This document shows positions 10,111-22,502 of a stretch of 64,000 bases of DNA, piece after piece. How positions within the stretch are numbered: the stretch's first letter is position 1; each line of letters starts with the position of its first letter. The stretch spans positions 9,224,001 to 9,288,000 of the forward strand of contig BSBM01001138.1 of NCBI GenBank assembly GCA_027924585.1, given 5' to 3'. A model generated the notes under the pieces. It was not told the DNA's origin, did no database searches, and worked only from the letters and a program-made list of their open reading frames with translations. The position numbers were made by a program, and so were the translations under genes. This DNA comes from Larix kaempferi. Lineage: Eukaryota > Streptophyta > Pinopsida > Pinales > Pinaceae.

Positions 10111-13100
10111 TGTTGTTCGCCAAACTGCACACCAGCAGCGGAAATCTTTCGAAAGCTGTCTCTTCACTACAAGTGAGAGAGGTGTGGCCTTGGGGGCAAG
10201 CAATGAGCCAGGTACTGTCACCTGAATCCCAGCTCCTCCGTTTAGGCAAACTCCTAACGAAGCCAAGGGGGGTAGTCCCTATAAAAGAGTTTCACTAAGG
10301 TTCTAGTATTTATAGTGTTTTTTGGTGTTGTGATGCGGATGGGTGTTGTTTAGGAGTTTTTTGAGAATGAGAGACACAAAAATATGTTAAATGAGACCAA
10401 GATAACGCAATCCACGTTGCAACAGAAGATAAGAGATACACTTGAACAAGAAATAAATCACTCTTTACGCAAATTAAAACAAATGCTCAAATATTGATAT
10501 TTAAGCAAATAAAATATATGATGAAGGACCAGTGCCTTATGGAGTCAAATATAAAAGTGATTTGTAAAATGCTTGATACAAGTGTTTGAGATAAAAGTTT
10601 GTGAGAACGTTTTGCAGCTTATCTTGGTAAATTTAAGATTTTAGTGGTCTTGATTATTATGGCTAAGAACAAAGGTATCAAAAGGAGTGGAACCTTATCC
10701 AAGAAAAACACTGGCAACCTTAGGTGATAGGTCGGGAGCACCCAGATTACAAAGAGGGCAAGTGTGCTTGCGGCTTGACCGCCCTCGAGTCTGACAGTGG
10801 ATTCCCGGCACCACCTCTTGTAGGAAGAACTCAGTGATTTTGTCTTGGTTGGGGTTGTGGGTAAAGTTTTAATTAATGTTATCAATTGTGAATTAACAAG
10901 TCTTCCACCTTTCTGAGTACTAGCCCAACCGTTTCCGATTGGCAGAGCATACGAGTGTAGGACAAAGACCAAGATAAATTAATTAAAGGGAAGTATGGGT
11001 TGAAAATTTTATTATTAGAGCACTTTGTTCAACTCTCCGACAGAGAGCGCTCTTGACTTGATCTTATGACCACAGTTCAAGAGACTTGCTATTTAACAAA
11101 TGCCTAATGCAGGGAATGATGCAATACTAAAATGCCCTCCGATAGAGGGTGCTCTTGACTTGGATTTGGCCAAGTTCAAGAGACTTTGGTTCGTTTTAAG
11201 AAGCAGATAGTAGTTGTGTTGTAAAAGCAATAAATCAACTTCTAAAATGATTAAACAATATGATAGATTGGAAATATGTGAAATGCTGCTAACAATACTA
11301 TTTGCAAAATAAAATGAAACTGGAAACTCTAGTGTTCTACAAGACAAATTTTAATCTAAAAGTGGGATCAATCTCCGAACAAGATCAACCACTAGAAGCC
11401 ACCAGTCCTGGAAACCTTCCAGCTAGCTGGATGTCCACAAGAAGCTGATGGGGGAACGAGAAGCTACCACAAGACTATGTGGCCTTTAGGATACAATCCC
11501 AAAGTTAGCTATTCTCTAGTCAAGGTTTGGAAAAGAAAATACAAGATAATATTAAACAGAAAATAAGTCTAATCTACCCAAGAGTCTCTTTCAGGTCAAA
11601 GACCATACTCGGGAGAGCATGGGGGTAAGTGAATCGGAAAATATAACAAAATGACTTAATGAAATAGAAACTAATCTAAGAGCATATAATGGATCTAAAC
11701 TAAAAAATCAAACCACTCAATGGAGACTACAAGACTTCCCCAAATGGGGGAAGTGAATGTGGGGGCTTAAAAACCCCACTTGCAACTTTATTAAGAGAGT
11801 ACAATTGCCCTTGGGAATGAAACCCTTGTAGGGACTTTGAAAGAACTACTTGTAAAAACTTGAAACAAATTTCTAAGATCTACTACAAAGGATAATACTA
11901 ATCTCTTTGGTTTGGGTTGCCCTCTGGTTTTCCTGATGGCTTCTTGTATTAGAAGTCTCCTTCTTTCACAAGAAAAGATCTATCACAAACAAATAACTCC
12001 AATACCCATTAGATGTTAGGAAATAAAACAAGACTTGAAATTTGAACTAGATCTTAATACTTGGAAAATGAAACTAGATAATGACAAAGCATAAGATCTA
12101 CAATAATAACTTTGAAACAATGTAAACTAACTATTGAAATTTAAACAAACTAACTACCAACTTTGTGTTTTTGTTGTGTTTTGTGTGTTTTAGGGCTAAT
12201 GTGGAATGAGACGAGAAGGAGGAGATAGGGCAAAAGTAGGATGGGACGAGAGCAAGAGAGGAGACCCCAAAGAGATGGGATGAATCAAGATGAAGAAAGC
12301 ACTTAAGGTAGGGTAAGACGAGAGGGAAAGAGGCACAAAAATATGGCAAAATGAGAGCAAAGAAGGGAATGGCGAATGGGATGGAGAGAAGAATTTGAGG
12401 GAGGACGAAAGGAAAGGAAAGAGGACTAAAAAGATGGGAAGGAAGGGAGGGACGAGAGCTAGATCAAGGTAGGACGAATGCAAGTAGATAGCAAGAGGAG
12501 GGATGGCTAGGGCAAGGAGGCGAGGGTCTAGCAAAACAAGCAAGGGGTTTTCAAGTGGAACACTTGAGGGTTTGAAAGACTGTCTTGGAAATCCTCCGGT
12601 TAACCGGTGATACGCCGACAACAAGTGTTGAAGAGAGCACAAGGGAACAAATCCCAAGCTATTCCCCAAGGTTGAAGGAACTCCAACCTTATGGCAAACT
12701 AATCTATGGCTTGAAAAGACAAACAACCAACTTTGGATCAAGATCTAGAAATGGTTTCCACAAGATGGAGGTAGATCAAAGTAACTAGTAACCAATTTTA
12801 AGAAATATTTTTGATAAAATGGATGGATCTTCGAATCAAACACTTTATGCCAAAATCTTGATGTTGTGAGATCGACTTTAGGAGATCCTGCAATGCACGA
12901 ATGTTAATGGAAAAATTGGTTCTTTGAAGAGATGGAGGAGACAACCTAGTTCCAACTCCTCTTCAAAACCTATGAGATCTGCAAAATGTATCACTTACAA
13001 ACAAGTTTGATCAAATATAGTATGCAAAGTTGAAAGAGACAAGAAGAGTGTTAGTATTTCCGACTACAATTCACTACTTCCAAATCACAAGCAACCCAAC

Positions 13101-14697
13101 ATCAATGGACAAATTGAACTCAAATGCCCATCCTATGGACTTTAAAAAAGTCTTCTAAGCTTTAAAATTTGATCAAAACAAGGAACATGTAAGCAAAAAC
13201 ATGAAGCAATATCACCTTGATTAATTTGAAGCAATTCCCATGAACAAGATCAACACACCATATGGACCTCCAAAGCCATTTTATTTCAATTAGCAAAAGC
13301 TATAACACATATACAATTTGGCAGAGTAAGTTTGCACAAAATTCTCCATGAGATAATAACCCCAAAGGGCCTCTCTTTATAGTAAAATCTAAAGGCTAAA
13401 ACCCTAGGTCGAATTGGCAAAGACAAGTAGTTCGAATCCCAATCAAAACAAGCTTGGAGGAATAAACAATGGATGAACTCGAGTTTGTGGTAGGTATGAG
13501 TGAATAGGTGGCAAGACTCGACTTTGTTGAGGCATAGGAAGTATCATCTATCCAATAAACAAGCTACAACAAGGACAAACGTGAGGCTAACGAGGAATGA
13601 CGTGAGGATTGAGAGGAGGGCGAGTTGGTTGGTGGGATGACAAGTGGAGTGTGGTACGTACTAACTCGACTTGCAAGGAGAGCCAAGCCTAATGGTGATT
13701 GATGAGTCATGAGGGTGCCTACCCTAGCTTTAAATGCAAACCAACCAACCCACTTACCAACTAACAACACACTAAATCGATTTTTGCATGAGGAAGGGCG
13801 AATTGGCTCAAGTGGATAATCTTCTGGTGACCGGATAGTTGACTGGAATCACTTGGAGTTGATTGGAATCCTCATAAATGTCTATTGCCATGTCATTTAG
13901 CCTTTTATTTTAATCAAATTGATTAATTTTGGAGAGTTTTGGATTATCTCCAAAATATTCAATTTTATTATTTTAATTAATAATTTCTCTGTAAATGACT
14001 TTTTAGAGAAAATATTAATTATGAGGCTGAATTGACATCCGAAAGTTGGGTTTAGTTGCTCCATAGGTCATGTGTGATTTTTGGCTTGTGAAACGAGCCA
14101 TCAAACACTAAATTCGGACCCAGGATGACTGACATATTACAAACTCAAATTTCTGTATTTAAACTATAGAGAAATTTAATTAAAATTTAAAAATAATTAA
14201 AAAATTAAAAACCCCAATTCCGACGCGTTCGGTAAAATTTTTTCGAAATTTTTTTCTGGGGGTCCTAGAGACTTAGGACATGACCATAACCTATTCTAAT
14301 AGTGTCTAGTAGGTTTATACATTATAGTTGGACTCTAATAACCCCCCATGGCAAAAATTTCCAAAATCGGGCATTCCAGCTTTGGAGGAAGTGGGAGAAA
14401 AACCAAGAGATGATATCTCGCCTGAAGCAAAGTATAATCTGACGGTGAAAAAACTCCCTGGAATACCTTAGTTGTTTAATCCAGTCATGGGGAACCGAGC
14501 CACTCAGACCCTACTAGCACACTTTATTACAAACCCCCATGGGGCCATGGTCATGTCGACTCAAAAACAAAACTGGCTAGCCAAAACTGGCTAGACCCAA
14601 ATATATGAAACCTAGATACTCTGGAAGTGAACATTGATGTGTTCCAACATTGGCGGCTCAATAAGGTTTCAACTATTGTACAAATCAGTTGATAACA
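10111..14697 (-). mobile_element. solo LTR of a giant-LTR family, copy 1 (4.6 kb)
   Basis: On the - strand it begins TGTTATCAACTG and ends with a terminal ...AACA, flanked by perfect 5-bp repeats GCGGG at 10106-10110 and 14698-14702. It aligns in order with 22503-25733 and 32551-42379. Shared landmarks are GTACAATAG near the start, CCCCCATGG, a CCTAGGACCC-like block, AGGGTTTCATTCCC with TTAATAAAGTTGC, and near the end GGCTTCGTTAGGAGTTTGCC. It has no gag or pol. The long frame at 12196-12741 is only purine/pyrimidine-biased low-complexity sequence. Confidence 0.82.
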
Positions 14698-15975
14698 GCG
14701 GGAAACCCCAAACAATGAGAGATTACAAAAGTAGCTTCAGAAGAGTCCAAAAGTTTCTCTTCCGAGCTGAAATATCACTTACAAAACATAAAAAAGACTA
14801 ATGTACTATGGCTTAAGGCCTGCCTACTATATCTATACCTAAACTGTTTAATGACCAAGAAGCCATATAAATGTAAAAAGCAGGAGAAAGCATATCAGAG
14901 ATTATGCCCAGAATGGGCTTCCTCCATCATCACATCATACTGCTCTATGCAATTTCCTTCCTGAAAAGTAGGGTGATCTGCTTGTTCAACAGCTGTTTGT
15001 TGCACTGTCTCATCTTCACCACCTATCACTTTCACAGAACCCATAGATAGCATCAGCTGACCTTAAACAAACTGAGAACCTCTAGCAAAACCAAGGATGG
15101 TATTGTAATGCATCTCCGAATCATTGGCAAGCTTTTCTTGTTTCAGAACCTTATCTTTTAAAACAGTTTTCATTTCTTCCTGTTTTTTTTCCTGCTTCTC
15201 CATATAAATGCTTCAATATTCAACTGCCTGCTGAATCCCTTCTGTTTGGCTGTTCAAACTTCAACAGCCTCAAGGTTTTTTAATCTCATTTATCTCAAAG
15301 GAAGAATTGCCCCCACTGTGACCCCCACTGTAGGGGTGAGACATATTGCAACTTATAACAAAAAATCGCAGCTAAATTGCACACCCAAGTCTGTATAAAT
15401 TTCCAATTCCCACCAGTCTCCCTGAGCAACAATCCCTTTATAGAAAGATGCCCAGCTAATGGAGTTTTCTATGAAATTCTGATAAGCCAAGGCAACCCAG
15501 CAGACCAAATTCCGAATTCAAATAAAGACCACTGTAAGAAAGGGATTTGGCATTCCTTGAATGAGCTTACAGCTGGAACAATGCCCCTGTCTGAGAGGCA
15601 ACGGCAGCTGAGGATCCCTTTCGAAACTGCTACCAATATAACATTCACTGCACCACAGGATTGCCAAGTTCGGTCAAGCTTCTCCATTTAAGGATAAGCT
15701 AGAGCTGCCCCCGCTCTCATGATGACTTATAAGTTATAGATCATATGGAGTGGTGAAAATCAAGCAACTTGTAAATGGTGCCTTCCAACATTTAAGGATA
15801 ACTATTTTCTTTCAAAAGTTTAGGATGACTCCAATATTACATAATTTTTTAGTGCTATCTAATTATTGAAGTCTTCACTTGTAACTTTTTGATTTGGCTG
15901 TACTTGTTTGAGTTGGCTTTCTTCTGCTCCTTTTAGTGTGGTGGACTGTAAATTGAAATTGTCAGTGTGTTGCAG
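14698..15975. other. intron sequence without recognised genes
   Basis: The only repeat noticed is a segment near 15700-15800 that is shared with 8220-8300 (words such as GTGGTGAAAATCAAGCAACT). No conserved coding segment was seen before the exon at 15976. Confidence 0.5.
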
Positions 15976-16061
15976 GTATACTGCATACAATTTCATTTCA
16001 CAGAGCACTAGGCTTGGTTCGGCCCAAGGATGTTGATTCAGAACTCTTTGAAATAACATAT
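15976..16061 (+). CDS. ATG101: ATG101 exon (second in window)
   Basis: The exon follows TGTTGCAG and ends at the strong donor GTAAGT. It completes the Cys codon and then encodes ILHTISFHRALGLVRPKD and VDSELFEITY, a highly conserved stretch of the HORMA fold. The exon is 86 bp and leaves phase 0. Confidence 0.95.
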
Positions 16062-19000
16062 GTAAGTTTCTTTACTCTGATGCAATATCTCTCTAATTGA
16101 TCTATTTGTTTAAGTATTTTACCTTTTTTTCAAGCTTACACTTTTGGCTTTATGCTCTTGATCTTTTTGTGCATTTTGATTTCCATGATGGAAGTTGCTA
16201 AACTAGTATTGTTCTGCATTCATTCATAGTAAAAATCAATTGCTAATTTGCTAGTCTTAGTGTCTATGTAGAGTGAGTAACAACTATCCCTCAAGTTGAA
16301 ATGCATGCTTCAATTGGCTTGTAGGCATTTGTTCAAAATATTCATATTTGAGAAATACTAATAATTTAAGTGATTAATTAGAATCTAATATATATAATAC
16401 AGATATATAGATGGTTAGATAAATAGATAAATTCTGAATCTGGCCACTGATGTGTGGGATTTGAAAGATAGTGAAGTATATAGTGCGAGGATGTTGTTGC
16501 AGGTTGAGGCACATGGACTTACACAGCATGAGCTCTGTGGGCTTGTAGGATGATTTGCAAGCCCAAGCCCAAGGATTTTTAAAATTTTATACATTAGATA
16601 TTAAGTGTCCCTGTAGCCCCGTCTTTTCTTCTCATGGGCTCCTACTGTGTGCCCAAAAGGCATGATCCATGTGTACCTGCATGACCGACCTTGTGGTTCT
16701 TAGAACTTATTCATTGGCCTATAATGACCCATCAGTTTGCAAGGTGTTACCGCTCAAACTAGCAGTCCTTTCAAAACAGACTGGGTATGGCCTTGTGCTA
16801 GTGATGGTAAGCATGCAAGAGGAGGTAAGACCCAATGTCACCTCAGTCTACCTCCTTAACTTTTTCTGGTAACTCCTGAACCCAGGGGAGAGCCCTTAAT
16901 GGAGGAATGAGTGCCTACAATCACTAATAGCCTGCAAATACCCTCCTACTAGCCTTATAGCCAAGATCAGTGCCTTATATGGAGTCAACAATGAATACTA
17001 AAGACACAATACACATATAAAGGAGTTAATTCAATCTACTAGTCAACATCAATCAATATCGCAACTTTCAATGCACTTCACAATTCCCAAGGTAGGGTTT
17101 CACAATTCCCAAGGCACTAACTCAGAAAAGTGCACTCTGAAAGGGAGAAGATCAAGTGAACTAGGGCACACTTGATGATCCAGTCAGAATTGCCAAAAAC
17201 CTTGCAGAAACCCTAATTTGGGCAAATTCATGTTTCCTAATGCACCAAGGCAAATGAGGATGCCCTCAGAGATCTGTGGATAAATCCACTAGGGCGAATT
17301 TTGTGGGTGGACCAGAATTATCAAATTGCAAATATTTTTGGTTTTATGAATTTATCTAATTTTTTAGGGTTTTTTCAATATAGAAATGCATGTAAAATAA
17401 CAGACAAATAAATTGGTAAAAGAGAGATAGTTTTTGTTGAGAAGATAGGGGGTATGATTCTTGTCTCAATCCTTAGGGCATTGAAAGATCGATGCCAACG
17501 TCTCTCTCTTGAAATGGCTTCCAATACTTGCAACTAGGGCATCAACTAGAAACCTCAAGGGTTAGGTAGAAGAGCCTAATTAGGGCAAGAGAAGGAATCC
17601 AAGGCCCAATACAATGCGAGGTAACAAAATATCAGCAAGAAACCCTAACACATAAGAGTAATGCACCATAAAACATCATTAAACTAGGTCAAAGTATAAC
17701 TTACTGATTCTTTAACAAAGATGAACAGAATTTCATTCTAGGTCACCTTTGTGCTTGAGTTAGTACAACCATTCTAGCATCAACCAATAGCATGTGCAAT
17801 AGAAACCCTAGATGTCACTTCAATCAACCTTCAAGCAAAGAAGTTCATCCCAAGAGAGGTGCACATAGCATCAAGAGCTCCAATAAACTAGAAGAAAAAG
17901 AAAAGATCTCATAACGAACCCAAATCTTGTTATGTTTTTACAATGAGAGGGAGGCACTATTTATATAAGACTAGCCTCTCCTAATTTTAAGTTATTAGCC
18001 TACAAGATAATGTAAAAATATAACATTTGGCTTGCTCACCCACAACTTTGGAGGCTAAGCCACTAAAAAGACATAAAATAACAACATAAAGTGCAATTAG
18101 GCTACACCAAGTGCTAGGTGTGCCAAAAGGAGGACGTCATGCCCCAACTAACCCCAACACATGTGTGCCCACAACGATTTCCTTCATTATCCTTGTAGGC
18201 TTCTTCAATAAGGAAGTACAAATTGTGGGTACACAGCCCAAATGAGGGGTAAAATAGGTCCAAGTGAGCAAATAAGGTGTGCTAAACAAATGCTATCACC
18301 TTTTACATGGCAAATAAATGAGTGTGGTCATGTGTCCATGTGATTAGCCCCCCAAGGGTACCGACCCCTATAGGACAAGCACCTCCTAGAGGTGGAAATC
18401 AAGTGGACCATCCATGACAAGATTGGGGGTATTTAGCCCCGAATCAACACTCTATTCTCAAATCTTGGCTTTTACATAGCAAAAACAAATAACCCCTTCC
18501 CTTGGGGGACTTGTAAGGAATGCTGTAGATATTTTGAGGCGTAACACAAGGCATGCAACTTACAGAACCACAAGACATGAAGGGTAGTGTGAGGATGAAC
18601 AAGCAACCTGAATGTAATGACTTATGTAAAACATTTATATTATCTCAATTATTCGTGGGCCAATACTAGTGTCTGTGTCTGTTGATCTATTCAAGATCTT
18701 AAACATGGTAACTATATTGATTTTTCACAATGGTTATGGAACGGGTGATTGATAGGGGGTCTCCTCCAAATACAGAAAAAATATAGAAAACGTAAAACCT
18801 ACCAATGTTATTGTCAGTGAATCATGATTATTCACAAACAAACCCATTGCTGCATCTAAGTATATAATTTGAATTTCAAATAGGCCATTCTATTTTCTTA
18901 ATCTTTTTTAGAGTATTAGGTAACATATCGCAGGGGAAATCTCGTAGGCACTTCCCCTCATTCCAAGGATGGTAGCCAGGGTAAACCCTAGATTCTTCAC

Positions 19001-20284
19001 GGCACAAGGCCAGGTTGACAACTCATGAATAGATCATTTATAGCTCATCAACAATCAGCTCATTAAGAGCAAACGTGTCAGAAAGTTTGTTTTGAACCCA
19101 GGTAGGGAGGGTAACAACTTTCCTCACAACCACTCAAGCTACACCCAATTGATAAATAGTCCATTCCATACATCTATACATCATATAATCATGCATCCAT
19201 ATTGGCCCCTTCCCCTAAAGAAAAGAAAATAAACTTCCTTTGGTCGTTTAATGAGTTCCCCAATTGCCAATTGGGATAGATCCATGGTGTGAGCCCTCTA
19301 GGCCTACTTGTTTTCATTGTCTTTTAAGCATCTGTCATTCATGATTACAACTTTTTGTTGATGTGAATGGACAACAGGACCTACCACTTGGAACTCTCTA
19401 AAATTTAAATGATACACAGGAATGGTGTTTAATTCTTGGTTCTGCTGAAAAATTGAAACAGCTAGAAAATAGATGTGAATCAAATGTTCATGTTTGATCT
19501 TTTGTGTAGTGTAGCCAATTATCTGACAAGTTTAAACTGACAAATGGCTTGGGTTCTTGTAGGAAAGGACATTTAGAACTAACCAGAGATACCTGCATTC
19601 AATAGGCCTACTTTTGAACTGTTAAGAATCATTTTCTCTTCACCCTTTGATTGCACAGTTGTCCCCAGATTCCTACAACTCCAATTCTTGCATGGAGATG
19701 GTATTGGTATCTGATACGCATCGAGATGAAGCCAAACTGAATATGGGATTGAATGCTGGGCAAGTCTTTTGAAATGAAAAACTTTAAAGTAAAGTAGATG
19801 CGTTGTGTTTCGGATAAAGTAGAAGTGTTTCACCCTGTAAAGGTTTTATGAGAAGAACAAACTGTCTGGATAAAATGGTTGATTGAGTGAAACTTTTATA
19901 AAGTTTCAGAAGTAATGAATAAAGTTTATTTTCATCAGTTAATAACTAGTACAAAATCTCTGGCAATTAAGCGGAGTAGCAAATTCTGGAGTCCAGTTAA
20001 TTAAATATCTACGTTGATTTATTTTACATAATCTTGAGGTCTTTCTAATATATTTTTCAAGCCTTTGGCAGTTGAATTAGCATTTGTTCTGGTATAGGGA
20101 GGGTTGCACTTATATTCCTGTGTTACCTGGCATAGGATAATATCTCATGTTTGAGAAAATGTAAATGGATTGGCATGTGATTAACTTATATTGCTTTTAA
20201 AGTTTGCTGTAGAGTGTTGGCTGGTGTATTTCCAAGCTTAATGCATCTTATAGATGTTTTATTAAATCCTACATTGTATCTTAG
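16062..20284 (+). other. ATG101 intron of 4.2 kb
   Basis: It holds a SINE copy (18891-19153). Between about 16870 and 18500 lies repeat-like sequence sharing phrases such as CAGTGCCTTATATGGAGTCA with the giant-LTR copy at about 10530 and with 59620-59650. This suggests a diverged relative of that family on the - strand, whose ends I could not fix. Nothing else is recognised. Confidence 0.7.
18891..19153 (-). mobile_element. tRNA-derived SINE, family 1, copy 2
   Basis: It is flanked by AAATAGGCCATTC at 18878-18890 and AAATAGTCCATTC at 19154-19166 (12 of 13 identical). On the - strand it has box A near GTAGCTTGAGTGG and a decayed box B near GGGTTCAAAAC. It shares GGCACTTCCCCTCA and AGATTCTTCA segments with the copies at 2979 and 55648. 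Confidence 0.78.
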
Positions 20285-20380
20285 GTGCAATGTGGAGATG
20301 CGGAACTTGAAAAGAAAATTGAGGAAAAGATTGATCAATTTGTAAGCTGGGTGGAAAAGCATCCAAATAAGAAAAGTCAG
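20285..20380 (+). CDS. ATG101: ATG101 exon (third in window)
   Basis: The exon follows a TATCTTAG acceptor and encodes VQCGDAELEKKIEEKIDQ, FVSWVEK and HPNKKSQ in 96 bp, phase 0 at both ends. The donor GTCTGC is weaker than the others in this gene. The match to the family is strong and the joined frame to exon four stays open. Confidence 0.93.
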
Positions 20381-22502
20381 GTCTGCTCCTTGATTCATCC
20401 TATTTTATGAATTTCAACCGAGTTTTTTTGTTCACATGCTTCATTTTTGACAAGTTTCAGTGAGTGTTTATCCTTTACTTGTAAAAACATAGCACCTCCC
20501 TGCAAGCTGTGGTGAATCTACCTAATAGTTGTCTATAGACGTTTTCTTTATTACATTAATTATACATACTTACACTATGGTTGACATAAATACACACAAA
20601 CTTTCTCACCTAAGTGTGCAGGTCTAAATGTGTCTATAAGGTTTTGCATGTATATCTAGCCTTGGGTCCATTAATCTACGCAAATGTTCGTTAACAAATT
20701 TCTTCTTTACTTGGACTTAAGGTAGGAAAGCATATATAACAAATGTTATTTCAAGGTAATCCAGTCATTGTCAAACAAGCACTGCCTTTAATGATGTAAT
20801 GCACCCCACCATAGTGTTTTGGATAGCCTTCTTTATTTCTTAGTTTCACCCGTTCCTCTGCTTCTTCCCCCTTTCAGTTCTGCCAATTGCTCTTACAAAG
20901 CTCCCAATGCCTGAAATGTTTTTTATATTCCACAGTTATCAGATAAATTTTTTTGTGGGCTCAAGATTCTTCAGGATCATGCCGCTTGGACATTTCACCT
21001 CACTGACAATTTATGGCCTAACTCTAGGGTCTTGTATCAAGCCTGAGCAGATTTAGAAACATAAACAGGGGGTCCCATTGACACCCTTTTGGTGTAGCTG
21101 CTTCATGGTCAAACTGGGTCTTTGCTGGCCTGGCAGTTGCACCGAGTTGGTTCAACAGCCCCTCTTTCTCGGTTTACAATTCTGCTCCACAAATTTGCAG
21201 GAAGCCAACAGACCAGGGTATAGAACATACCAGGGGGACAAAAGAAAGCAAAGGATTTATTAAATGGTCTCCATCATTAGCTAGACCCAACAAAACTTTT
21301 CCCTAACATAATTAATGTAGGTTGGTGGTAGGGGATGGATACTCATTGACATAACCTTCAAACATGATGGATATTGGCAATCATTCAAATTTAAAGGCCG
21401 CGCTCATGCCAACTTGGCCTTGATTCACCGGAGTGGTTGACTGAGTATTAACCATTGACCAAGGTTCCAACCTTCCTGTGCTCTGCCCTGCATGAATGGC
21501 ATGTCAGAAAAGGGAAGAGGTTGGGTGAAAGTCCTCGGTGAATTGGTGGAATAGATGCCCTCAGACATGGTGATTAATTCAAAGGAAGTTCTTGTTATGT
21601 AGTTTAGCCTCCTACCTTGGGCTGTGTTTCTTGAAGCAACTTCCTAAAAAGGAAAATAGGTGGTGCTAGCTCAAAATAAAAATCGAAGCATTCAGAATTT
21701 CCTCATTAATGCCATCAGACTTTGTCATAAAATGCCCACTCTAGACTGTCTGGCTATAATTGTATTCTCCAAGGTGGCCCAAGTAATGCACATTAATTTT
21801 GGTTCTCTCATCTTCTTGAACTATAAACAATTCAGCTTCTCGAGGGTTATTTACTACCTCAGTTTTTCTAAGTGGTTTTCTTATCCAACACATTCTACAG
21901 TTTTGTGGATTAATTTTGGTAATCCAAGACTTTGACCAACTTTATAATATTTTTCACTTAGTGTTTCTATTTTAATAAGAATTTTAACTTAAAACACTTG
22001 ACATGAAAGATAATTTAAAATTTTAATTAATTCTTCATAACTTTCAATTGCCTGCTATCAATATCTCTTGACAATGGGGATTTCACAATTTGCTTTCACT
22101 CCTTAACAACCTTCATCACTATAATATTTATTCCTTCAACCCAGAAGTCTGGATACTCCAGAGTCCAGTTGTTGCACAAGGATCATTAAGATCGTTGCAT
22201 GCTCAGGGTAACTTCTGTCATCGTGGTTACTTAGACCACACCACTTACAGAATAAGTGCTTGCTTATCTAGTTTGTATTTGTTTAGTTCTTTGCAAATTG
22301 TTCCCATTCATTACATTTCTGAAATTGCACAATTGGCCTTACTCTATTCTGGTCCCTTGTCGCTTGTTACATAAGCAGGGGTTTCTATATCCCCCACTAC
22401 TTTCATCTTGCTGGGGTTCTATATCCCCCACTAGTTCCTCCTTGTTGACACCCCTCCTGCTGGGTTCATAGCTTTCATATTGTAAGCCACTTCCAAAGTT
22501 TC

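Larger units (their letters stand above)
66..15975 (+). other. ATG101 intron of 15.9 kb
   Basis: This intron lies between exons joined in phase 1. It contains a hAT-like element (225-1590), an LTR-like hairpin repeat (about 2360-2715), a SINE (2979-3217), the gag-protease copia element (3509-7329), tandem duplications and a giant solo LTR (10111-14697). The rest shows only short repeat pairs. One is 7690-7810 with 8305-8390; another is 7830-7985 with 9850-10030; a third is 8220-8300 with 15700-15800. A diverged tandem pair also sits at about 1609-1790 and 1864-2035. No host exon was seen inside it. Confidence 0.9.

Noticed and set aside
12196-12741. 181-codon frame on the - strand
   Set aside because: It is low-complexity Ser/Leu/Pro/Phe sequence from a pyrimidine-biased stretch inside a giant solo LTR and resembles no family.
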